This document shows positions 45,832 to 54,549 of a stretch of DNA of 61,558 nt, one piece after another. Source of the stretch: an uncultured Lachnospiraceae bacterium (lineage in GTDB: Bacteria; Bacillota; Clostridia; Lachnospirales; Lachnospiraceae). The translations under genes were made by a program, and so were the position numbers. Under the pieces are notes generated by a model. That model did not search any database and was not told where the DNA came from. It saw nothing but the letters and a program-made list of their open reading frames with translations. How positions within the stretch are numbered: position 1 is the first letter of the stretch; every line of letters starts with the position of its first letter. Where the stretch lies: assembly GCA_947176065.1 (NCBI GenBank), contig CAMWPB010000021.1, positions 1 through 61,558 on the forward strand, in the 5' to 3' direction.

Positions 45832-46113
45832 TCAACCTTTCTTCGATCCCTCTATGGAGTTTTTGATATATTCCACCAGCATTTCCTCCACAAGCTCGTC
45901 CCGCTCCACCTTCATAATAAGGCTCCGCGCACTCTTGTGGCTGGTAATGTAAGTGGGATCGCCTGACATGATATAACCGACAATCTGATTGACCGGATTG
46001 TACCCCTTCTCCGTCAACGCCTCATATACCGTGGACAATACGAGCTTCACACCCGTCTCCGGCTCTGTCTCCACAGTAAAAAATTGTGTATTTTCCAAAT
46101 CCTGATCCCGCAT
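45832..46113 (-). CDS. ireB: IreB family regulatory phosphoprotein (DUF965)
   Basis: 93 aa with the IreB/YrzL pattern ([25 protein letters not shown]). In Enterococcus IreB is a substrate of the IreK Ser/Thr kinase and lowers cephalosporin resistance. Its N-terminal Thr region ([11 protein letters not shown]) could carry the phosphorylation sites. It is first in the ireB-ruvX-DUF1292 group. Confidence 0.9.
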   Translation of the reverse strand: MRDQDLENTQFFTVETEPETGVKLVLSTVYEALTEKGYNPVNQIVGYIMSGDPTYITSHKSARSLIMKVERDELVEEMLVEYIKNSIEGSKKG

Positions 46114-46192
46114 ACTCTCACGCCCTTATCTATAGTTATAGTCTTACCATTATTTACAGAAAATTTCAGACCATGCTGTTAATCCATGGTAT

Positions 46193-46221
46193 ATTTTACC
46201 ACAAATAAAATGTCACAGCAA
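46193..46221 (-). promoter_or_regulatory. Likely promoter of the ireB operon
   Basis: Minus strand TTGCTG (46216-46221), 17-base spacer, TAAAAT (46193-46198), about 80 bases before ireB. Confidence 0.5.
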
Positions 46222-46293
46222 CGCCTATTTCCTGCCTGCCGGACGCTGCGCCGCGCGCTCCGGCAAACCCTGTCCGCACGGCTTATGTCCCGG

Positions 46294-47727
46294 TCAGCCT
46301 CCGATCAGCAAAATATCTTCCGTCAAAAAGGAAACCAGCCTGCCGCCGGCAATGTGGTTTTGCAGATTTTCCCCCGGCGCCGCCTCTCTTGCCGCCTTTA
46401 AATAACGGGTGGTATGCCCAATCCAATATCTCTTCCCACTCTGTTCCACAAGCTCCTCGAAGAGAACCTCCTCTGTTTTCCCTAAAAAGGTCTCCCGGTA
46501 CGCACGGGACATTTCCTCTTCCAACTTCATCAGCCGTTCGCTCCTTACTGCCTTTTCCGCCTCCGTAAGCTGTCCCTCCATAGCGGCCGCACGGGTGCCC
46601 TGCCGTCTGGAATACTTGAAAATATGCATCTCATAAAAGCCCACCTGACGGAGAAAACTCTCTGTCTGCGCAAACTCCTCCTCCGTCTCTCCGGGAAATC
46701 CCACAATCACATCCGTGGTGATTGCCGGGTTTTTATAATGCCCCCGCAATCTGTCCACTGCTCTCAAATAGCCCGCCGTATCATAACGCCTGTTCATCCT
46801 GCGAAGCACCGTATCGCTGCCGCTCTGCAGGGAAAGATGGAAATGGGGGCAGACCTTCGGCAATGCGCTGATATGGGCCGTAAATTCCTCCGTCACAATC
46901 CCCGGCTCCAGAGAACCGAGCCGGATTCTCTCAATCCCGTCCACTTCGGAAAGCTTTTCCAGCAGGAGGCCAAGCTCACTGCCGCCCCGGTCAGCCCCGT
47001 AAGAGCTGATATGAATACCCGTCAGCACAATCTCACGGCAGCCCGCCTCCGCCATGCCTTTCGCTTCTTTCAGAATATCCTCTTCCAGACGGCTTCTGAT
47101 CCGCCCCCTTGCATAGGGAATAATACAGTAGGAACAAAACTGGTTGCATCCGTCCTGAATTTTAATATAAGCGCGGGTATGCTCTGCCGCCCGTTTAAGA
47201 GTCATCTCCTCGTAGGGCGCATGGTCTATGTCAATCCTGTCTATCACAAGCCCGGACCGTGCCGCGATTCCCTGTATTCCTTCCGCCTCTTCCTGCCGGT
47301 CTGCTTCCGCCATCTCAGGCGCCCCTTCCGCCGCTGCCCCGGCGCGGTTCGTTTCTTCCGTTTCTTCGTCCGAACCGCCTCTGCCTGCCAGATACGCCTC
47401 CAGAATTTCCACCAGGTCCTTCTTCCGATTATTTCCGATGGCCAAATCCACCGTACCGTCCTTCTCAAGCATCTCCTGCCCGGTCTGCACATAGCACCCG
47501 GCCGCAACCACCACGGCATCCGGATTTCTTTTCTTTGCCCGATGGAGCATCTGCCTGCTCTTCCTGTCCGCGATATTTGTAACCGTACAGGTGTTCACAA
47601 TATATATATCGGCTGCTTGATCAAATGGTACAATTTTATATCCCTTTTCTTGTAACATTTGTTGCATAAAGTCCATTTCATAGGCGTTTACCTTGCAGCC
47701 CAGATTATGTAATGCTACACTTTTCAT
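46294..47727 (-). CDS. mtaB: tRNA t6A37 methylthiotransferase MtaB
   Basis: 477 aa. An N-terminal UPF0004 domain with three Cys (LGCKVN, NTCTVT, AAGCYVQ) precedes a radical SAM core with FCSYCIIPYARG and a C-terminal TRAM domain. It adds a methylthio group to t6A37 of tRNA. A charged insertion of about 40 residues (roughly 125-165, Glu/Ala-rich) between the first two domains is longer than usual. GGGGA before ATG 47727. Confidence 0.92.
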   Translation of the reverse strand: MKSVALHNLGCKVNAYEMDFMQQMLQEKGYKIVPFDQAADIYIVNTCTVTNIADRKSRQMLHRAKKRNPDAVVVAAGCYVQTGQEMLEKDGTVDLAIGNNRKKDLVEILEAYLAGRGGSDEETEETNRAGAAAEGAPEMAEADRQEEAEGIQGIAARSGLVIDRIDIDHAPYEEMTLKRAAEHTRAYIKIQDGCNQFCSYCIIPYARGRIRSRLEEDILKEAKGMAEAGCREIVLTGIHISSYGADRGGSELGLLLEKLSEVDGIERIRLGSLEPGIVTEEFTAHISALPKVCPHFHLSLQSGSDTVLRRMNRRYDTAGYLRAVDRLRGHYKNPAITTDVIVGFPGETEEEFAQTESFLRQVGFYEMHIFKYSRRQGTRAAAMEGQLTEAEKAVRSERLMKLEEEMSRAYRETFLGKTEEVLFEELVEQSGKRYWIGHTTRYLKAAREAAPGENLQNHIAGGRLVSFLTEDILLIGG

Positions 47728-47760
47728 AGTAATCCCCGCATTTTTTGTATTGTTTTATCA

Positions 47761-47792
47761 TTGACTTTTGCCCTTCCAACATTTAGTATAAT
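47761..47792 (+). promoter_or_regulatory. Promoter of the HPr-like gene
   Basis: TTGACT (47761-47766) with TAGTAT at 17 bases or TATAAT at 20 bases (47787-47792). The first is the better spacing. A leader of about 35 bases leads to AAAGGAGG. Confidence 0.6.
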
Positions 47793-47831
47793 ACCCAGAA
47801 GGTATAAAAATCAAAGGAGGTAATTTCCGCA

Positions 47832-48062
47832 ATGAAAACAGTACAGATTTCTTTAAATTCTATCGATAAGGTTAAGTCTTTCGTGAACGATATCACAAAA
47901 TTTGATTATGATTTTGACCTGGTATCCGGCAGATACGTTATCGATGCGAAATCTATCATGGGCATCTTCAGTCTGGATCTGTCCAAGCCCATCGACCTGA
48001 ACATCCACGCTGAGGACGGCACGGATGAGGTTATGGAGACACTGAAGCCCTACATCATGTAA
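47832..48062 (+). CDS. HPr-family protein lacking the active-site histidine
   Basis: 76 aa with the HPr fold pattern. The helix-2 region SIMGIFSLDL corresponds to the Ser46 regulatory site of HPr. The usual GLHARPA motif with His15 is replaced by a sequence without any His (SLNSIDKVKSFVNDITK), so it cannot accept phosphate from Enzyme I. It resembles the regulatory paralogue Crh in that respect. Plus-strand orphan gene with its own promoter and terminator. Confidence 0.8.
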   Translation: MKTVQISLNSIDKVKSFVNDITKFDYDFDLVSGRYVIDAKSIMGIFSLDLSKPIDLNIHAEDGTDEVMETLKPYIM

Positions 48063-48095
48063 TCGCGGCTTCAACCTACATCAGAGAGTAAAGAG

Positions 48096-48125
48096 CAGCT
48101 CGGGAAACTCCCGGGCTGTTTTTTT
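48096..48125 (+). terminator. Terminator of the HPr-like gene
   Basis: Stem CAGCTCGGGA/TCCCGGGCTG with loop AAC followed by seven T, 34 bases after the stop. Confidence 0.9.
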
Positions 48126-48178
48126 CTATACACATCCCCGGTGCAGGCAGTCTTCTCAACTGTCGCGGTAGCGCCGGG

Positions 48179-48291
48179 AGACAATTTCTTAAGGAGCCCC
48201 TCAAAACACGTCAGCACTTAACGAGGTATTTTCGAGTTTAGTGCTGCTACGCGTTTTGCGGAGCGAAAGCGCGGCGACGCAGAAATTGTCT
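48179..48291. repeat. Nested inverted-repeat element between convergent genes
   Basis: The outer arms AGACAATTTCT (48179-48189) and AGAAATTGTCT (48281-48291) match perfectly. Inside, CAAAACACGTCAGCACTTAA (48202-48221) pairs imperfectly with the segment 48238-48258. The whole 113 bases could fold as one long interrupted stem. It looks like a non-coding miniature element. It may also terminate thiI transcripts, since no separate thiI terminator is seen. Confidence 0.75.
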
Positions 48292-48316
48292 TCTGGCGTT
48301 CATCTCAACTTTAATC

Positions 48317-49498
48317 TTACGCCTGCACCACAATCACCTCATCCGTTTCAAGCGCCTTCTCCACCAGCTCCTCAATCCCCTCCTGCAGATTCTGCTCATG
48401 CCTCTTTATGACATTCAGGTTCGGCTTCGTCACGGGATGCTTGGCCACAAAAATGGTACAGCAGTCCTCGTAAGGCAGAATGGAAGTCTCGTAGCTGTCA
48501 ATTTTCTCCGCAATATCCACTATCTCCATCTTATCAAACCCGATCAGCGGCCTGTAAACGGGCATAGTGCACACCTCGTTTGTGGCAGCCAGACTCGCCA
48601 TGGTCTGGGAAGCCACCTGGCCGATGCTCTCGCCCGTAATCAGCCCCAGACACTCCGTCTCCTTCGCAATGTGCTCCGCAATGCGCATCATGTAGCGGCG
48701 CATAATGATGGTCAGCTCGTCGTGGGGGCACTTGTCGTAAATATAAAGCTGGATGTCCGTAAAATTAATCACATGCAGCCACACAGGCCCTGCATAGGCA
48801 GCCACTTTTTTTGCCAGATCCACCACCTTCTGCTTCGCCCGTTCGCTGGTATACGGCGGCGCGTGAAAATACACGGCGTCAATCTTCACCCCGCGCTTGG
48901 CGATCATCCACCCTGCCACCGGGGAATCAATCCCGCCGGAAAGCAGAAGCATTGCCTTTCCTCCTGTCCCCACGGGCATACCGCCGGGGCCGGGTATAAT
49001 TTCAGAGTAGAGATAAATCTTGTCCCTGATTTCCACATGCAGAAGAATATCCGGGTTGTGCACATCCACGTGCATTTCCGGGTAAGCGTCCAGAATCACA
49101 CCGCCCAGCTCCTCGTTGATCTGCATGGAATTGAGAGGATAATTTTTGCGCGCACGCCTTGCCGCCACCTTAAAGCTTTTGTCCCGGTCCGGGTACACAT
49201 CAGCGATATAGCGCACCACATCCTGTCCCAGCTTTTCAAAGCCCTCATCCTCCACGTAAACCACCGGGCAGATGCCGGAAATACCAAAAACCTTTTTCAG
49301 GCTCTCCACCACTTCGTCGAAGTCAAAATCGGACTGTGCATCCACATAAATACGCCCGTCCGTCCCGCGCACCGCAAACTCGCCCTCGGCCTTTTTCAAG
49401 GCATACTTGATCTGTTTGACCAAAGCCTCCTCAAATAAATAACGGTTTTTGCCTTTCACACCGATTTCGGCGTATTTAATCAGAAACGACTTGTACAT
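48317..49498 (-). CDS. thiI: tRNA 4-thiouridine synthase ThiI
   Basis: 393 aa. An N-terminal ferredoxin-like/THUMP region (about 1-165) precedes a PP-loop domain with LLSGGIDSPVAGW. The catalytic Cys region is EDCCTIF. The rhodanese extension of E. coli ThiI is absent, as in most Bacillota, where a dedicated cysteine desulfurase supplies sulfur; the adjacent NifS-like gene fits. GGAGGG before ATG 49498. Confidence 0.93.
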   Translation of the reverse strand: MYKSFLIKYAEIGVKGKNRYLFEEALVKQIKYALKKAEGEFAVRGTDGRIYVDAQSDFDFDEVVESLKKVFGISGICPVVYVEDEGFEKLGQDVVRYIADVYPDRDKSFKVAARRARKNYPLNSMQINEELGGVILDAYPEMHVDVHNPDILLHVEIRDKIYLYSEIIPGPGGMPVGTGGKAMLLLSGGIDSPVAGWMIAKRGVKIDAVYFHAPPYTSERAKQKVVDLAKKVAAYAGPVWLHVINFTDIQLYIYDKCPHDELTIIMRRYMMRIAEHIAKETECLGLITGESIGQVASQTMASLAATNEVCTMPVYRPLIGFDKMEIVDIAEKIDSYETSILPYEDCCTIFVAKHPVTKPNLNVIKRHEQNLQEGIEELVEKALETDEVIVVQA

Positions 49499-49512
49499 AG
49501 TTCCCTCCGTAT

Positions 49513-49533
49513 AAGGGGACCGACGGTCCCCTT
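49513..49533. other. Hairpin between nifS and thiI
   Basis: A perfect 9-bp stem AAGGGGACC/GGTCCCCTT with a 3-base loop and no useful T-run. It sits just before the thiI ribosome binding site and may act in processing or partial termination. Confidence 0.6.
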
Positions 49534-49536
49534 TAT

Positions 49537-50691
49537 TCAGTGTCTCGTATATCTTCTCAGATTTGGCACAATCTCCTCCAGATTCTGACAGGTGTACGCA
49601 ATCTCCTCGTCTGTCGTAAATCCGGAAAGACTGAACCGGATCGTAGACTCCAACAGCTCCTTCTCCACTCCTATCGCCCGCAGGGTTGCCGACGGCTGCG
49701 GTCTGTGCGCCGCGCAGGCGCTCCCGGCGGAAACATAGATTCCGCGCTCTTCCAATGCGTGTAACAGCACTTCGCTGCGGACGCCCCTGAAAGAAGCGCT
49801 TACGATGTGGGGTGCTCCCTCCCTGCCGGGACAGCCGTTGAACGTCACATCGTCTATGCTGTTGATTCCATCGGTCAGTTTCTCCCGCAGGGCGTACATT
49901 CTGTCCACATCCTGTTCCAGATCCTGATATACCAGCTCCGCCGCCTTGGCGAAACCTGCAATGCCGGGCAGATTTTCCGTCCCGGAACGCAATCCCCGCT
50001 GTTGGCCGCCGCCGTACATAATGGGGCTGACCTTTGCGCCCTCCCTCATATAGAGAAGGCCGATGCCTTTCGGCCCGTGGATTTTATGACCGCTGGCGCT
50101 CAACATGTCGATATGCATTTTCCCGGGATAAATACGCGCCTTGCCGAAGCCCTGCACTGCATCCACGTGGAAAAGCGTTTTGGGATTCTTCCTTTTAATG
50201 ACTGCGCCCGCCTCCGCAATGGGCTGTATGCTCCCAATTTCATTGTTGGTATGCATGATGGAGACTAGTATCGTGTCCGGCCTGACTGCCTGTTCCAACT
50301 CCTCCAGAGAAATTTTTCCCTGCCTGTCAACAGAAAGATACGTTACCTCAAAACCCTGCTTCTCCAAATAAGACATGGGCTGCAGCACCGCCGGGTGCTC
50401 GATTCCCGTGGTAATCAGATGTCTCCCCGTTCTATGGTTTGCCATCGCTGCACCGACCAGTGCAATATTATCGGATTCTGTCCCGCCAGAGGTAAAGAAA
50501 ATTTCTTTTTCATTGACTTTTAAAATCTTCGCAAATGTCTCGTTCGCGTATCTTAAGTAGGCTTCCGCCTCCACTCCCTTGTGGTGCAGGCTGGAAGGAT
50601 TTCCATAATCCTCGCACAAAATCCTGTGCATTAGCTGCGCGGCCTCCTCAAAACAGGCGGTCGTCGCGGAATTATCCAGATAAACTTCCAT
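49537..50691 (-). CDS. Cysteine desulfurase (NifS/IscS-like), ThiI partner
   Basis: A 384-aa PLP enzyme. The PLP Lys is in SGHKIHGPKG, the PLP-phosphate-binding region is SGGTESDN, and the catalytic Cys is in SAGSACAAHRP. It transfers sulfur from cysteine, here most likely to ThiI, encoded 38 bases downstream. Length and motifs are normal. Confidence 0.92.
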   Translation of the reverse strand: MEVYLDNSATTACFEEAAQLMHRILCEDYGNPSSLHHKGVEAEAYLRYANETFAKILKVNEKEIFFTSGGTESDNIALVGAAMANHRTGRHLITTGIEHPAVLQPMSYLEKQGFEVTYLSVDRQGKISLEELEQAVRPDTILVSIMHTNNEIGSIQPIAEAGAVIKRKNPKTLFHVDAVQGFGKARIYPGKMHIDMLSASGHKIHGPKGIGLLYMREGAKVSPIMYGGGQQRGLRSGTENLPGIAGFAKAAELVYQDLEQDVDRMYALREKLTDGINSIDDVTFNGCPGREGAPHIVSASFRGVRSEVLLHALEERGIYVSAGSACAAHRPQPSATLRAIGVEKELLESTIRFSLSGFTTDEEIAYTCQNLEEIVPNLRRYTRH

Positions 50692-50743
50692 TTCTGTTGT
50701 TTCCTTCCTAAACCCTATATCTTTAATATATGTTTTTTATCTC

Positions 50744-50880
50744 CGGCAGTGCCAGCTCGATTTCGCTTCATCATAGCAATTCAGCTTTCTCGAGCAATGC
50801 CAGCTCGATTTCGCTTCATCATAACAGTTCAGTTTTCTCGAGCAGTGCCAGCTCGATTTCGCTTCGCTTCATCTCGCTGA
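50744..50880. repeat. Three 48-bp tandem repeats in the rsmE-nifS gap
   Basis: TGCCAGCTCGATTTCGCTTC starts at 50750, 50798 and 50846 with a strict 48-base period; the third copy is cut short. The spacer contains CTCGAGCA. The repeats carry no start with a ribosome binding site on either strand, so they are not coding. The remaining gap to 50969 holds small hairpins (GGGCTTCGCCC, TCGGA...TCCGA) only. Confidence 0.8.
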
Positions 50881-50969
50881 CGGGCTTCGCCCTATATGTC
50901 CATTCGGATAAATGCTCCGATGAGCAAGCTCCTCTCGCCTTTATCCTCTGTCCATGCACTGCTCATTGC

Positions 50970-51707
50970 CTACTCCAAATGGTACATCAGCCATGACAAC
51001 ACTGTAAGCCCCGCCGTCTCGGTGCGCAGGATTCTTTTCCCTAAGGTGACCGGCTCTATGCCCGCCGTAAGCGCCTCCGCCACCTCGCTCTCCTCGAAAC
51101 CGCCTTCCGGCCCGATAAAGACTGCCACACTTTCGCCGGGGCGTATCGCTTCCATGATTTTTTTCGTGTGGGCCATATCCTCCGCCAGCTCGTAGGGAAT
51201 CAGCTTTATGTCCATCTCCCGCGCGTAAATCACTGCCTCCTTCATGGTCATGGGCTTCCTCACGTCAGGAATAATCCCTCTTTTGCACTGCTTGGCCGCA
51301 GCCTGCGCAATCCCCTGCCAACGGTTCACCTTCGCCTGCGCCTTCTTCTCATCCAGCTTCACCACACAGCGTTTCGCCGCCACCGGGATGATCTCAAATA
51401 CGCCAAGCTCCACGGCCTTCTGGATAATCAGCTCCATCTTATCCGCCTTGGGAATCCCCTGAAAGAGATATATTTTAGAGGGCAGCTCCACCCCCTCTTC
51501 CCTGACAAAGCGCAGGGAACAGATAACCTGATCCTGTGCAAACTCCTCAATACCGCAGCGATATTCCTTTCCGTCCACGCCGTTTTTGACCGCGATCTCC
51601 TCGCCGGGCTTCATGCGCAGAACGTTTTTCATATGATTGACATCACTGCCCGTAATGATCACTTTTTTATCCTGAATCTGTGAAGGCTCTACAAAAAACT
51701 GATACAT
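50970..51707 (-). CDS. rsmE: 16S rRNA m3U1498 methyltransferase RsmE
   Basis: 245 aa, SPOUT family: N-terminal PUA-like part (MYQFFVEPSQI), then FQGIPKADKMELIIQKAVELG, IGPEGGFEESEV and LGKRILRTETAGL. ATG 51707 is preferred, with GGAG 8 bases upstream; the longer frame overlaps the vanZ end. Confidence 0.93.
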   Translation of the reverse strand: MYQFFVEPSQIQDKKVIITGSDVNHMKNVLRMKPGEEIAVKNGVDGKEYRCGIEEFAQDQVICSLRFVREEGVELPSKIYLFQGIPKADKMELIIQKAVELGVFEIIPVAAKRCVVKLDEKKAQAKVNRWQGIAQAAAKQCKRGIIPDVRKPMTMKEAVIYAREMDIKLIPYELAEDMAHTKKIMEAIRPGESVAVFIGPEGGFEESEVAEALTAGIEPVTLGKRILRTETAGLTVLSWLMYHLE

Positions 51708-51739
51708 GGCCTGATCTCCGCTCCTCAAAAGAAGTTCTT

Positions 51740-52264
51740 TTAACATTGTTCGCGCTTCAGGCGCCGCGCCCATACACGTTTCACAATCCGCACAAGCAGG
51801 GCGAATAAGACCACCCCGGCAATGGCGCCTGCGCTGTCAATACACACGTCAGAAAACCGCCCTGCACGCCCCGGCACAAAAAGCTGATGGATTTCGTCCG
51901 TGGCTGCATAGACGGCCGTCGCGCCTGCGGCGGTTCCTCCCCTCCGCAGGAAGCTCATCTCCCACTGCCCGACCCATATGTAAAGCAGAACGGACATAAT
52001 ACCGAACTCCGCCATATGGGCTACCTTTCGGATGAATCCCTCTATGGCGTCCGAAATTTCCTTCACCCGCGCATCACTTAAATCCAGATGGAAAAAGGTT
52101 CTTGTGGAGCTTACCATATGAAAAGTGAAGCTCGCGCTCACCGCGCCGGACTCCTCCTTTTGCTGGGCAGAGAAAGCAAAGATAATGCACATCCACACAA
52201 TTGCAAGCGCGCCCGCCAAATTTCTAAATAACACCATACCAAATTTTTCTTCTGCTTTCCTCAT
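51740..52264 (-). CDS. VanZ family membrane protein
   Basis: 174 aa with about four membrane segments and the VanZ pattern (KVAHMAEFGIMSVLLY, DEIHQLFVPGRAGRFSDVCIDSAGA). VanZ relatives give low-level teicoplanin resistance in some hosts; the function here is unknown. ATG 52264 after GGGGCGGA. It lies between prmA and rsmE. Confidence 0.85.
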   Translation of the reverse strand: MRKAEEKFGMVLFRNLAGALAIVWMCIIFAFSAQQKEESGAVSASFTFHMVSSTRTFFHLDLSDARVKEISDAIEGFIRKVAHMAEFGIMSVLLYIWVGQWEMSFLRRGGTAAGATAVYAATDEIHQLFVPGRAGRFSDVCIDSAGAIAGVVLFALLVRIVKRVWARRLKREQC

Positions 52265-52332
52265 ATTCCGCCCCGTTAATAACATACGCTATTTTATCTG
52301 TATCCCTGCTCTGACACGCATTGCCTCCGCAG

Positions 52333-53328
52333 TCAGCGCGTTCCCTTTTTCTGCGCCGTCACGGACCGCCACTCGCCAAGGGCATTCACTTCCAGAACCG
52401 TGAGCCCCGCCGCCTCGCAGGCCTGCGTCACCAGCGCTTCCTTACCCTCGATAATACCCGAAGTAATGTAAATGCCGCCCGGTTTCAGGCAGGACACGAT
52501 AACCGGCGTCAACGGCACAAGCACATCCGCCAGTATATTCGCCGCCACAATGTCATAGCATCCGTAACCGACCCTGTCCTGCACTTCCTTTTCGGTAATA
52601 ATATTGCCGATCAGCAGCTCAAAATCCTGCTCGCGGATGCCGTTGGACTCTTTATTCTGCGCAACGGCCTCCACCGCACAGGGATCTAAATCCGTACCTA
52701 CGGCGTGCTTTGCGCCATACATCAGCGCAATAACGGACAAGATACCGCTGCCCGTCCCCACATCCAAAAGCTCGGTCTCAGGCGTCACATACTTTTTGAT
52801 CTGTCCGATGCACAGCCTTGTTGTCTCATGCATACCCGTGCCGAAAGCCGTGCCCGGATCAATGTGCAGAATCTTCTTGTCCCGGTCCTCCTCCTTCACT
52901 TCCTCCCAGGAGGGAATCACCAGAAGGTCGTCTATACAGAACTGATGAAAATACTGCTTCCAGTTATTGATCCAGTCGATATCCTCGGTCTCGGACACGG
53001 TGACAGACCCTTCCCCGATCTCCATAAACAGACGCACTTCCGCCAGCGCCTCCTCGATTCTCGCAAGCACGCCCGCTTTGTTCGTCTCTTCCCCGCCAAG
53101 ATCCAAGGCTCCGTCTTCCTTTTCCTCCACGAAAAAGCTAAGATACGCCACGCCGTCATCCACTTCGTTTTCCGGCAAAATATCCACAAACATCTGCTCT
53201 TTTTCCAACGGCGAAAGGGGCACCTTGTCCTCAATCTGCGCCCCCTCAAGCCCCCTGTCGTAGAACTCGCTGATAATGATATCCTCCGCCTCCACGACCG
53301 TCTTTATCCTGAATTTCATCCACTTCAT
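52333..53328 (-). CDS. prmA: Ribosomal protein L11 methyltransferase PrmA
   Basis: 331 aa with LHIDPGTAFGTGMHETTRLC, LLDVGTGSGILSVIAL and DIVAANILADVLVPL, the standard PrmA blocks. It methylates L11 in the cytoplasm. Its ribosome binding site (GGAAG) overlaps the telA stop. Confidence 0.93.
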   Translation of the reverse strand: MKWMKFRIKTVVEAEDIIISEFYDRGLEGAQIEDKVPLSPLEKEQMFVDILPENEVDDGVAYLSFFVEEKEDGALDLGGEETNKAGVLARIEEALAEVRLFMEIGEGSVTVSETEDIDWINNWKQYFHQFCIDDLLVIPSWEEVKEEDRDKKILHIDPGTAFGTGMHETTRLCIGQIKKYVTPETELLDVGTGSGILSVIALMYGAKHAVGTDLDPCAVEAVAQNKESNGIREQDFELLIGNIITEKEVQDRVGYGCYDIVAANILADVLVPLTPVIVSCLKPGGIYITSGIIEGKEALVTQACEAAGLTVLEVNALGEWRSVTAQKKGTR

Positions 53329-53336
53329 GGATCGCT

Positions 53337-54494
53337 TTACTTCCTTTCGCTAAGCTCCAACAGCTTCGTCTTTAATTCGTTCTCCATCACCCGCATCTCT
53401 TCCTCGGCAGCACGTCTCTTCTCTCTGCCGTCGGCCTGAATCTTCATCACCTCGTCAAGCGTGGAAATCAGATTCGCGTTGGTGGTTTTCAGCGTCTCCA
53501 TATCAATGATGCCGCGCTCTGACTCCTTCGCGCTCTCAATGGCAGAAACCTTAAGCACCTCCGCATTTTTCTTCAACAGCTCGTTGGTCATATCGGACAC
53601 TTCCCGCTGCGCCCTTGCCGCCTGCTCCGCGTGCGTCACGCCCAGAGCGAGCACCATCTGGCTCTTCCAGAGAGGAATGGTATTCACGATCGTAGATTGG
53701 ATTTTCTCCACCATCATGGTATCGCTGTTCTGCACCAATCTAATCTGAGGTGCAGTCTGAATGGAAACCACTCTGGTCAACTCCAAATCGTGCAGTTTCT
53801 TCTCAAAGCGGTCACAGAGAGTTTCCATATCTCTTGCCGCCTGCGCGTCCTCCGGCAGACCGCTCGCCTTCGCCTTCTCCAAAAGTTGTGGCAGTTCCGT
53901 TTCCCTCGTCTCAGCAAGTTTCTTTTTTCCTGCCAGTATATACATGGAAAGCTCTTTAAAATAAACCAGATTCAGGTCGTACATCTTATCCAAAATATCA
54001 ATGTCTTTAAGAAGCTTTACTTGATTACTTTCTAACGCCTCGCAAATTTTGTTAATATTTGTCTCTACTTTAGAATATTTTGCTTTCATTGATTGTAGCT
54101 TATGCGTTGACTTCTTAAAGATGCCGAAGACACCCTTTTCCTCCTCATCAAAATCTTTAAGTTGGGTCACTACATCGGAAAGCATTTCTCCGACCTCGCC
54201 CAAATCCTTTGCTCTGACATTTCCCAGCGCGTTGCTCGAAAAATCCGCTATCTTTTTCTGGGTTCCTACACCGTACTGTAAGATCGCCGTGGAATTGTGC
54301 AGATCAATCTGCCTCGCAAATTCATCCACCTGCTTTCTCTCCTCGTCACTCAAAACCGAATCATTCAACTCTTCCTCTTTTACTTCCTGTATCTGCGCTA
54401 TCTCTGCCAGCGGTTGCTTGTCCTTCGCCGCATCCTCCACTTCCCCAAACAGCAACGTGGGCGCCTGCTGCTCCATCATGTCAATCTCGCTCAT
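53337..54494 (-). CDS. TelA-family toxic anion resistance protein
   Basis: A 385-aa, highly charged, helical protein of the TelA (toxic anion/tellurite resistance, PF05816) family. The family core is recognisable in IVNTIPLWKSQMVLALGVTHAEQA and NAEVLKVSAIESAKESERGIID. Actual tellurite resistance is rarely shown; many members sit next to XpaC, as here. GGAGG before ATG 54494. Confidence 0.87.
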   Translation of the reverse strand: MSEIDMMEQQAPTLLFGEVEDAAKDKQPLAEIAQIQEVKEEELNDSVLSDEERKQVDEFARQIDLHNSTAILQYGVGTQKKIADFSSNALGNVRAKDLGEVGEMLSDVVTQLKDFDEEEKGVFGIFKKSTHKLQSMKAKYSKVETNINKICEALESNQVKLLKDIDILDKMYDLNLVYFKELSMYILAGKKKLAETRETELPQLLEKAKASGLPEDAQAARDMETLCDRFEKKLHDLELTRVVSIQTAPQIRLVQNSDTMMVEKIQSTIVNTIPLWKSQMVLALGVTHAEQAARAQREVSDMTNELLKKNAEVLKVSAIESAKESERGIIDMETLKTTNANLISTLDEVMKIQADGREKRRAAEEEMRVMENELKTKLLELSERK

Positions 54495-54513
54495 AGTTTC
54501 CTCCTTTTTTATC

Positions 54514-54545
54514 GTTCAGCACACACCCATTCGCTCCGGCTGAAC
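54514..54545. repeat. Short inverted repeat between xpaC and telA
   Basis: GTTCAGC (54514-54520) and GCTGAAC (54539-54545) enclose ACACCCATTCGC, a shortened relative of the element at 45245-45325. TTCAGCCGGAGCG also appears near 22139-22152. Confidence 0.55.
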
Positions 54546-54549
54546 TATG

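Noticed and set aside
50744..50880. CRISPR-like array
   Set aside because: Repeats are directly tandem without unique spacers, only three units, no cas genes in the window.
50730..50996. 88-aa plus-strand Ser-rich ORF across the tandem repeats
   Set aside because: No ribosome binding site; it exists because the 48-bp period is a multiple of three; the end overlaps rsmE.
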